Shown here one piece after another: positions 50,301 through 59,700 of a DNA stretch of 64,000 nt. The position numbers and the translations under genes were made by a program. Numbering within the stretch: the first letter of the stretch is position 1; each line of letters opens with the position of its first letter. Source of the stretch: Saxidomus purpurata (Eukaryota > Mollusca > Bivalvia > Venerida > Veneridae). The stretch is taken from assembly GCA_022818135.1 (NCBI GenBank), contig JAFMSR010000017.1, positions 10,947,783 to 11,011,782 on the forward strand, in the 5' to 3' direction. The notes under the pieces were generated by a model that worked only from the letters and a program-made list of their open reading frames with translations, was not told the DNA's origin and made no database searches.

Positions 50301-51462
50301 TGTTGAGTTCTTTGCCAGACTCTTCTGACCAATATTACAGTTGCCTGTTGCCAAATGTGTAAATATTTAACTTACGAAAGTTTCAAGTTTCAAAATTGAA
50401 GTAACAACGCACTACTATAGTAACGTCGATCCTAATTGGTTACGTCATGTAACTTTGCGACTATCAAATAAATGGTCAACTGATTTGTAATTTTGATATT
50501 TGCGACTGTCTTTACGGTTTTTAATGTTAACAAATATATTGAACGGCTAATTTCTTTTACAGGTAGTGTTCTAAAAATTTAGGAAAAACATTTACATAAA
50601 GAGCACTTTTTATCGAGTCTGGTTTTCTCGTCAAGCGGCATCTTTACACTAAATTGGTGGTGTTTAATATTTCATTATGATGGTGAAAAGGATAAAATTC
50701 AAAAAAAGATATGTATTTTTCCTAAGTCACGCATTTACGCACCCCTCTCTGTTACGCTTACAACTTATCCAAAAGAAGGCCAGTTATTCAGCCGTTCGTC
50801 TGTCCGTCAATCCTTATATATCATTTACACTTATGCATTGTTATGTATGTAGTGAGTTGGTTGTGAAAGATAAAAATATAAGTGATAGATTTGTCTGTGT
50901 AGTCCTGAATAAATTAAAAATTATGGAAACAAATATAATATTTATGTGCGTTTATTTTTCGTAACAATGTTACATTAATAGAAAAATAAATCCCTCAGTT
51001 ACGGGAAAATAACTTTTATGTACCTTTCCCCTATCTTTTCTCCACCACCTTTCATTTTCCTGCCTGCCTGCCTGCATCATTATACCTTCCTTATTCGCTC
51101 GTTCTTTCCATTTTCGTCCGTCCGCTCACTCACTCACACGTTATAAATTTTTTCGTACTCTATAAATTCATTCATAATTTTTGATAATTTTATAGACTTT
51201 ATGTTTTAATTAATATATATTCCGTCAGTCACTGCGGTTTTTTAAATGAACGACTATCACAGTGCCGTTAATAGCATGTTTCACGTAATACCCGTGCAAT
51301 TTTCCCCAAACTAGGATTGAAATCAGTACAAAAGAAACGGACAGTGGTTTAACCAAGACAGAGAAAAGAAATCCGCATTAGCTTGGATTCAATCCTGGAT
51401 TGAAACTCGGCTTGTTCAATCTAGGTTTCAAACCAGGTTTCAAGCCACAGAAAAGAAATTGA
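44335..51462. mobile_element. large imperfect palindrome (foldback-like element)
   Basis: Left arm 44,335-48,416 and right arm 48,606-51,462 are reverse complements with several percent divergence. Examples: 'cacgggtattacgtgaaaca' at 44,492 against its complement at about 51,280; 'agcggccattgttctctata' at 48,305 against about 48,745; 'gggacacagagcggagggtg' at 47,079 against about 49,945. The spacer 48,417-48,605 is an inverted copy of the flanking block 44,125-44,330. Excluding a 1.2-kb insertion, the left arm matches the right arm length (about 2.86 kb). No intact transposase frame. It lies between the upstream remnant (43.1 kb) and first exon (51.5 kb) of zinc-finger locus B. Confidence 0.85.
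45414..46637. mobile_element. transposon-like insertion in the left palindrome arm only
   Basis: The right arm reads straight through the equivalent site (complement of 50,405-50,420: ctatagtagtg then cgttgttac), giving an empty-site allele. Inserted ends GTAACGTCCAATGTTGCG and CGCAACATCGGACGTTAC are imperfect inverted repeats. AGTG flanks both sides. The interior is AT-rich with repeated 'acattttcgctagacaa' (about 45,843 and 46,041) and no coding frame beyond an AT-rich 92-codon one. Confidence 0.65.
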
Positions 51463-51489
51463 CCACTAGAGTATTGTATGTTTGTTTTC

Positions 51490-51575
51490 AACACGTGTTT
51501 CCGCCTTGAGCACGCGAACATGCTGAGTTGTTGTGTTTCCTTCTCATCGCCTTTCTCGGCCACACATCAATGATT
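51490..51575 (+). promoter_or_regulatory. putative first exon / promoter of zinc-finger locus B
   Basis: Homologous to 34,580-34,670: CACGTGTTTCCG, TTGAGCACG, CTTTCTCGGC and a kept donor (ATGATT|GTAAGT, intron starts 51,576). One of the two CACGTG boxes of copy A is lost here. Confidence 0.45.
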
Positions 51576-51887
51576 GTAAGTAATTGTTGAGAATTACTCA
51601 AATGTGAAAGATATGTGAAAGGAAGCAGTTGTAGCCTACATTCCGATTGACGAACTCGGTTAAGAGTGAACTTCAATAGCGTCGGGGAAAGGCACAGCCT
51701 TATCAGTGATATTGTAGCATTTTTTTATTCAAAATGTTAGGACTACATTCTGTTAAACTATGCATACTGCTCTTCTTTGCTCCAAAAAATTAAGTAACAT
51801 TGCCGCAAGGCATCAAGTATTTGAAAACGCAGAATAACCGTTCTTTTTGTGTGTGTGTGTAGCAGGTAGTATGGCAGTCGCTTCTAT

Positions 51888-52330
51888 GACATTTGGTCGA
51901 AACCATTTTGCCGCTACGACATTTGGTCGAAACCATTTCGCCGCTACGACATTTGGTCGAAACCATTTTGCCGCTACGACATTTGGTCGAAACCATTTCG
52001 CCGCTACGACATTTGGTCGAAACCATTTCGCCGCTACGACATTTGTTCGAAAACCATTTCGCCGCTACGACATTTGTTCGAAAACCATTTCGTCGATACG
52101 ACATTTGGTCGAAAACCATTTCGCCGCTACGACATTTGGTCGAAACCATTTCGCCGCTACGACATTTGGTCGAAACCATTTCGCCGCTACGACATTTGTT
52201 CGAAAACCATTTCGTCGATACGACATTTGGTCGAAAACCATTTTGCCGATACGACATTTGGTCAAAAACCATTTCGTTGATACGACATTTGGTCAAAAAC
52301 CATTTCGTCGATACCACATTGGTCGAATGA
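51888..52330 (+). repeat. 30-bp tandem repeat array in intron 1 of locus B
   Basis: About fourteen units of CGACATTTGGTCGAAACCAT + TTCGCCGCTA (30 bp), with 31-bp variants having one extra A and TTCGTCGATA. Units are open in several frames on both strands, giving long but meaningless reading frames (51,790-52,383). The regular form contrasts with the scrambled version at 35,060-35,840. Confidence 0.88.
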
Positions 52331-52941
52331 TGACAGATCGCCGAAACGGCATTCGGCCGATGACGACATTTCGTCGGATATAACAGTTCATCGAAATTTC
52401 AACGAATTTCGTCGAAATTTATTATTTCGGTTGCTTGTGTGTGGTTCACCTGGTAATGCCACGTATTTTAATACAACGTGTAGTTAGTGGCAGCCATTTT
52501 TTTTGGTGTAGCGACATTATCATGTATACTAGTAGTAAAGATCCTATACATTTGTAATTCTGTTTTTCAGGAACTTACTCTCGCAGACTGATATCACTAC
52601 AAACGTGCTTATTTTGAAACAGACGATACGATATACAGGTACTTGAAAAGTTGAGAGGCTAAACGTCTGATGAGGGCAATAACTTTGAAAACCAACCGGA
52701 ATTAAACAGAAAACAGGTCACAGCTGTGGGAAAATATTCAGAATATGAAAATGACAGTGTTGTAAAAAATATACATAGTTCAGCTGAAGGACTGGCTTAA
52801 GAAAAGAAAAGGTTTGGATGCGATGTTTGTGATCATGCCTATAACTATAAGAGTGGTCTGATATGGCACATGTAGACACACAGAAGAAATCAATACTTTA
52901 AATGTGACAGTTGTGATTATGTATGTAATCTAAGAAATGAT

Positions 52942-53913
52942 ATGCGGAAACATACGAAAATAGTCAAAATACACATAGGAAGAAACTGTTATAAGTGTGA
53001 TATATGTGATTATGCAACCGTTAATAAAAGTAATCTAGAGAGACATACAAGAGTACACACTGGAGTGAAATGCTTTAAGTGTGATATATGTGATTATGCA
53101 ACTTATAATAAAAGTAATCTGAAGAAACATATTAGAGTACACATTGGAGAAAAATGCTTTAAGTGTGATATATGTGATTATGCAACTTATAATAAAAGTA
53201 ATCTGAAGAAACATACAAGAGTACACATAGGAGAAAAATGCTTTAAGTGTGATATATGTGACTTTGTTTCTAATTTTCAAACATCACTGAAGAGTCATCT
53301 TGAAACACATAAAAGAGACAAAAACTTTCAATGTGATATCTGTGAGTACGCTGGTAACACAAGCAGAGCCCTGAAAAGACATGAAAGAGAACATACCGGA
53401 GAAAATTGCTTTAGGTGTGATTTTTGTAATTATGCAAGTAATAAATTCGAAACATTGAAGGCACATATGAGAATACATGCAGACGAGAATTGTTTCAAAT
53501 GTGGTGTCTGTAATTATGCGTGTAATTGGGTCAGTTCACTTAAAAGACACAAGAGAACACACACAGGGGAAAACCCCTTCAAATGTGATGTTTGTGTTTA
53601 TGTCTGTTCCCAAAGCAGTCATTTGAAGGCGCATATGAGAATACACACATGTGAGAAACCTTTTAAATGTGATGTTTGTGATTATGCATTTAACAACAAT
53701 AGGGCTTTGAAAAGACACACAGCAGAACATACAGGAGAGAAATGCTTAAAGTGTGATACTTGTGATTATGCATGCGAAGATATCGCTTATATGACGGCAC
53801 ATGTAAGAACACATTTCGGAGATAAATGTTTTAAATATGATGTTTGTGATTTTGCATCTTCTCGGGAGGGAGCAGTGAAGAATCATATGATAAGACACAC
53901 AGAAGAGAGATGA
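52942..53913 (+). CDS. C2H2 zinc-finger protein, copy B (5' part degraded)
   Basis: Acceptor at 52,570 as in copy A, but the copy A start codon segment (about 45 bp) is missing. In-frame stops occur at 52,798 (TAA) and 52,873 (TAG), both where copy A has Lys codons. The remaining open frame from ATG 52,942 (323 aa) has eleven finger units. Ten look intact; the last has Tyr for its first Cys (KCFKYDVC). Compared with A, it lacks the finger reading YKCHVCRYACKSGSAM and has three near-identical fingers of the NKSNLKKH type. It may be a shortened protein or a pseudogene; the long intact finger run argues for past or present selection. A thirteenth-finger relic follows the stop at about 53,950-53,990. 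Confidence 0.7.
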   Translation: MRKHTKIVKIHIGRNCYKCDICDYATVNKSNLERHTRVHTGVKCFKCDICDYATYNKSNLKKHIRVHIGEKCFKCDICDYATYNKSNLKKHTRVHIGEKCFKCDICDFVSNFQTSLKSHLETHKRDKNFQCDICEYAGNTSRALKRHEREHTGENCFRCDFCNYASNKFETLKAHMRIHADENCFKCGVCNYACNWVSSLKRHKRTHTGENPFKCDVCVYVCSQSSHLKAHMRIHTCEKPFKCDVCDYAFNNNRALKRHTAEHTGEKCLKCDTCDYACEDIAYMTAHVRTHFGDKCFKYDVCDFASSREGAVKNHMIRHTEER

Positions 53914-54419
53914 ATTTTGTAACTGGCACATACAGACGATAATAAAGTTACAAGAGAAAACAGCTTTACATGTGATGCATGTGATTATGTGTTGTATGTA
54001 ACCGCAGCAGTTGTGTTTTGTGATGGCATATGACAGTTGATAAGCATGTTTCCAGATAAAACTTGCATTTTAATTCACATTTTCTCCATTTCTTTATAAA
54101 CAAGTCAGGGTGAAGTTACTCAACTAGTACTAGTTTTTTGTACAGTCTTCTCTTTCATCCCTGCTTACTTGCATTGAAAGGTTCTACAGGGGATGAACTT
54201 ATTGTTTTGCAAAGTTTAAGAAATGAAAGTACTTCTAATATCCCTTTTTGATTCTATTACACTCCGATATCGTAACTTGAATATGTGTAGTTTTGCATAT
54301 GTCTTTATAAAGTTATTGTGTAAAAGAACTTGTCCATTTCTGTAAAAAGATTTTTTTCTATGTATTATTCATTGTTTACAGTCCCGGTCGATTCTTCCTC
54401 GGGTGACGACCAAGACTCC

Positions 54420-54685
54420 TGACAGGCCCAGATTGAAAAGACAAATGCAGGTATAAGGGAATCCAGGTACTGGACCCAACTCTTTACGAATAGACTCCTT
54501 GGTTCTTTTACGTGTCTGGTGTATAGCACCGATACACGCGAGACTAAAACCAGTTAATCTCTAGATGAGGGGGAAACACTGGAACCGTTTCTGAATTTCC
54601 ATTGCCGTGGCCGGGATTCGAACCGGGGACCTCCTGATTGGTAGTCCAGAGTGTTAATTACTCGAATAACGCGCCACCCGTCCTG
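54420..54685 (-). repeat. tRNA-derived SINE
   Basis: The minus strand has a tRNA-like head 'ggtggcgcgttattcgagta' through the B-box GGTTCGAATCCCGGCCACGG, followed by a body with 'cgcgtgtatcggtgctatac' and 'acgtaaaagaaccaagg'. The tRNA arms are too poor for a functional tRNA. A stem formed by 'gtgtat...atacac' is kept in the body. Confidence 0.65.
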
Positions 54686-54689
54686 TAAA

Positions 54690-56000
54690 CGGTAAGGAAA
54701 CTAGAAACAGTATTTCTCCATTTCACACAATTAGGGGATGGTAACAAAATTTAACCATCAGCTTAAATTTGTTCATTGAAAAAAGGTACAAGTAAAATAC
54801 ACTGTATATGTTTGGTCTCGAAGCATTTGCATTGGTCTGCGGGACTTCGGGAAGCATCGCAGCTGTATAGAATACGGTTTTAAAGACTAACCGTTTCCCT
54901 GTCAAGTCTCTGAAAGATCCATCAGTTCTTGGACACCTTTTTGAATTTTCATGACGCGGTGCGAAGCAGGTTCTTCACCTTATCATATTGCCTGATAGGT
55001 CCTAAGGCTTGTGTACAAGTCCTTAGCATTTGCTAAAACGTTCGTGTTTGTTTCTAAAGGCTGTGCCAAATTAGTTATATCGTACATAAACATGCCTTTT
55101 GGCTTGGCTGCGATTTTAGATAAAGCATTGCATAACTTCCAGTAAAGATTTCAACATTTTAAAAAATGGCACGAAATACGTGCCACAATACTTAACTGTT
55201 TGACTGGTAATTACATAAAGTTATTAATTTCTTGTTCCACTTGCCTGTATTTCAGTAACTTCTTGTGTTTAATTGGTTCGTTATCGCATAACGAAGGTAT
55301 CTTTAGGGCTTGAAAAATTCGCTAACAATCATACATATAGACATAGGAGCAGCAACGCGGCAACCAAGTGTGTATGTAATTTGTAATGAGCATCAGTCTG
55401 CTGAACGAACGGAAAAGTATTTCGAATACAAGTAGTTGTTGCCGAAGATATTTCATGCAGACGGACGGATGAGCATGATTGCATTGTAACCCCTGTCTCA
55501 GAAGTAATCTGTTTAAATCATTTAAGTTAGTGCTATAATGATTCCTAAAGAACAACAATAAACAGATCTGAACATAAGCTTTATTACGAAAATATGATTT
55601 GTAATACCCATGTGATCGTGCGTGTATGTATTACTTGTTTCACATCTGATCCTATATTGAGCACTTGAAACAAATATGCATACGTACAATGTATGTAACA
55701 GAAACAAACTATAAGTGTCACTGAAAGTGGTGAATATATATACAAAAAAATGTATAGCATTCTTGTCATGATAATTTGAAACAGAGGTAGCCACCCCCCA
55801 ATAATGTATACAAAAATCATTACAAACAGTTGTTACATATTATTGTGTAACCATGCAGAGCACTGAATTGTTTTAGTTTGCAAACATATTTGAATCAATC
55901 ATCACCACTAATCAAAATCACAAGTCTATGTAGTATCTAGATGCAGTGTAACATCTTTAATGAGTTGACCGGTGTGCTTCAAAATGGACGATAATGACGT
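54690..56000. other. sequence before the gap, no gene recognised
   Basis: No coding exon found. In particular none of the missing 3' exons of DCAF13 was seen here on the minus strand. 'tgtcactgaaagtggtgaatatatata' near 55,716 resembles the start motif of the 59-kb repeat. Confidence 0.45.
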
Positions 56001-56500
56001 NNNNNNNNNNNNNNNNNNNNNNNNNNNNNNNNNNNNNNNNNNNNNNNNNNNNNNNNNNNNNNNNNNNNNNNNNNNNNNNNNNNNNNNNNNNNNNNNNNNN
56101 NNNNNNNNNNNNNNNNNNNNNNNNNNNNNNNNNNNNNNNNNNNNNNNNNNNNNNNNNNNNNNNNNNNNNNNNNNNNNNNNNNNNNNNNNNNNNNNNNNNN
56201 NNNNNNNNNNNNNNNNNNNNNNNNNNNNNNNNNNNNNNNNNNNNNNNNNNNNNNNNNNNNNNNNNNNNNNNNNNNNNNNNNNNNNNNNNNNNNNNNNNNN
56301 NNNNNNNNNNNNNNNNNNNNNNNNNNNNNNNNNNNNNNNNNNNNNNNNNNNNNNNNNNNNNNNNNNNNNNNNNNNNNNNNNNNNNNNNNNNNNNNNNNNN
56401 NNNNNNNNNNNNNNNNNNNNNNNNNNNNNNNNNNNNNNNNNNNNNNNNNNNNNNNNNNNNNNNNNNNNNNNNNNNNNNNNNNNNNNNNNNNNNNNNNNNN
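56001..56500. other. assembly gap, 500 N
   Basis: Exactly 500 undetermined bases, a common fixed-size placeholder for scaffold joins. The true distance, and even adjacency, is unknown. Reading frames computed through it are void. Confidence 0.98.
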
Positions 56501-56705
56501 GCTAAATTAATGCAATCTGACCCAAAATTATGACAAAATGAAAGATTTGTCACCCAAAACACAAATTTGCAATTAACAAATAACTTTTTTTATTCTTTTA
56601 ATGTGTAGTCAACTTTTTATGTAACGTACAGAATTATCATAATATTATCATACGAAACAAATTAGTATGAATCTTATAAATTCTAAATCTTAGTATAGAT
56701 AATAC

Positions 56706-59700
56706 CTGCAGACACATGGTCTTTGTGGATGGTTAGGGGCATACTCAGCTTTCTCATGTCAAATGAATACAAACTGAAATAAAAGAAAGAAACAAATTTG
56801 TTAGAGAAAATGCTGCCATTTCTGTTGTAGTGATGCTAACAGATGTTTTAAAATTAGAATATTTCTTGAATCATGCATTGTCCCCTTAAAATCGATTTTA
56901 CATTATGCTCTTTTGCTCCCCAAGTTTTCTCTCCAGAATAGCAGGCACATGTCCCTTCCCTTCCCTTCATAGATAAAAACAAACCCAATGTAACTGCTTT
57001 TAATACAAATGAAATTTTATGAACTTGTTTTTCATGTTTTAAGATTTAAAATTGTATTTCACCCTAACACTAATGGATGTTGACATTTAATTTGGGCCCC
57101 CTGAAGACAAAAACAAGCATTTCATATTCTAGAGGTCTAAAAATAGTTAAAATTGTTTGTGATGCAGTGAGTGGACTTGTTCCTTTAAAATAGTTATTAA
57201 TAAAAGCAGGAATATCTATAGATTCCAATTTATCACTCCAATCAAAGCACCTCTTTTTTTTCTTGGAATATAACCCATAAGAATATAATGCTTTTTACTT
57301 CAGGTGCAACAATTTGGCTCAACTGGGTTCGTGATTTGAACTATCTTGGTAGAAGTCCACTAGGCAATGCTACATGCCAAATATCTCAGCTCTAGGACAT
57401 GTGGTTTCAAAGAAGAAGATTTTTAAAGTTTTTCCTATTTTTTGCCATAGCAACCAGAGTTCTGCATGGAATGGAATTCTTTAAACATTTTTGGTAGAAC
57501 TTCATGCAAGGAACATCCCTGCATAGTTTCATCAACATTGGCCCAGTGGTCTCAGAGGAGTTTTCGTTTGAATCAAACTGTTGACGGACGACAGATGATG
57601 GACAAACATCCATTTGAAAAGCTCACCTGAGCTGAAAAGAAGTTTTCTCATTGTGCAACCTAAGTTTGTACAAGGTATACATGCAGTATTGCTGCTGTGC
57701 CACCTGCCTTCTGAATGTACAGAAAATAACTTACTTATAGTCCTCATTGGCCACTGTAAATACAAAAGCTTCCATTGGATTCCATGCTAAAGCATTTGAC
57801 TTCAATTAAAGTATCACCTGAAATGTAAATCACAAATTTTATGGTATAACAGATGTAGAAGACATATCAATTGCTATTCTTTCATTCAATCTTTAAAAAC
57901 TATAAAACGTTAAAGGTAATGTGTTTGTTTACTATAATGTCATCCCTACTGAAAGGGTCAGCCATTTCTGTCTTATGAGACACCTTCTTTACTGAGCAAA
58001 TTCACTTTGAAATCCTATCCTTTAAAACCAGGTACCAGGCAGGTTGGCATACTGTAACCATTATCTAACTAACTGGCAGCTCACCAACCTGCCACATCAT
58101 AGCAGACCTATGCTGGTATTCAAACTTTTCACTAGACCAAGGGAGACTATAAGTAAATCTAAGGTACACAGGATTTCTGATCACTTTTTTGCTACAATAT
58201 CTTTCTGATTCCCTACTGCAGGATAACTGACTGGTTCCCTACAAAAGGGCAAATGACTGGAAGCATAGTAAGCCTTGGTGGTCAGATCATTCACTCCATG
58301 TTAGTAGGCTAACAGTAGGAATAATGGGAACATTTTTGTTAACTTCTGGGTTGTAATTATTTAGGTTTGTAATTTGCAACAGCAGCAGAAAAGTTTGTAA
58401 AATATTCATGTCATAAAAAGATGATGAAATGAATCCCAATTTAACTGGACATTTGTAGTTTCTAAGTTCGCTTATGTTATTTGTTTCACCATCATAGTTG
58501 TTATTTTTGGTCTGTGTTTTGTTCCAATGTGGTATGAAATTTTAACACAAGAACAATGTTCTTACCTCAAAGCTCTTACCATTAATGACCTAGACTTTAC
58601 TGTTGGACACAAATGAACATATAGAAAAGTAACTGACTGGTTCCATGTAGAGTTGAATAAACACAGATTTAGGTAAGCTATAAATATGTTTACCTTTCTA
58701 AGTGGAGCAGAGCCTCTCATATCATATAACAGTACACTCCGATCTGCAGCACAACCTGCCAGTAAATGTGTCTGGAAGAAATATAAAAAGATCTTTATTT
58801 CAAAATGACTGAAATAGAATTGTGTTTTAGTTTATACTAATTTATTTTAGCTTGATTGTGAAAAAAGCTTGTAGTTTATCGAGTCACTCGAGAGTTTCCT
58901 TCCTGGAAAAACAGACTTTTATAGTTAACAAACTGCTAACATCCTAAATATAAAAGTCCAATAACAGTTGGTTGTAAAACAAAAATATCGCCCATCATAT
59001 GAAATGTGAGCAATTTACAAATCACCAAGTAAGACATTTATCATTAATGGACTGACCTCAAAATCAACTAGAGCTATCACTAAATGTGATTAATACCCCC
59101 AAAAGACTGCTTTATAAACTGAGAAAGTTCGTAGTAACAGAATACCTTGCAAACAAACTAAAAAGAGATATTGTTCTTGGCAATAACTCTGTAATTTGTC
59201 AAGATAGAGTTATGGTTCTTGTACACTGCACTTCCTCTCATTGTGCTTGACCATTGTATGAAGTTGTATTGAATTCCAACCAGTAGTTTTCAAATAATGC
59301 TCCGGACAAGTAAAAGTAACAAAGGGCAATAACTCTAGTCATGAGTCAAGATAGAGTTATTGTTCTTTCGCACTGCACTTCCTGTCATTGTACTTGACTA
59401 TTTTATGAAGTTGTATTGAATTCCAACCAGAAGTTTTCGAATAATGCTCCGGACAAGGAAAAGTAACAAAGGGCAATAACTCTGTAATGAGTCAAGATTG
59501 AGTTATGGTTCCTGTGCACTGCACTTCCTCTCATTGTGCTTGACCATTGTATGAAGTTGTTTTGAATTCCAACTAGTACTTTTCGAATTATGCTCCGGAC
59601 AAGGAAAAGTAACAAAGGGCAATAACTCTGTAATGAGTCAAGATGGAGTTATGGTTCTTGTGCACTGCACTTCCTCTCAATGTACTTGACCATTGTATGA

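Noticed and set aside
44051..51474. actagagtatt as a target-site duplication of the whole palindrome
   Set aside because: The two occurrences are AT-rich and the left one lies about 75 bp outside the recognisable block, so chance cannot be excluded.
51790..52383. Overlapping frames of up to 178 codons on both strands
   Set aside because: They come from a stop-free 30-bp tandem unit; no start context, domain or conservation in the copy A equivalent.
55957..56562. Open frames crossing the gap
   Set aside because: Nearly all residues are undetermined bases.
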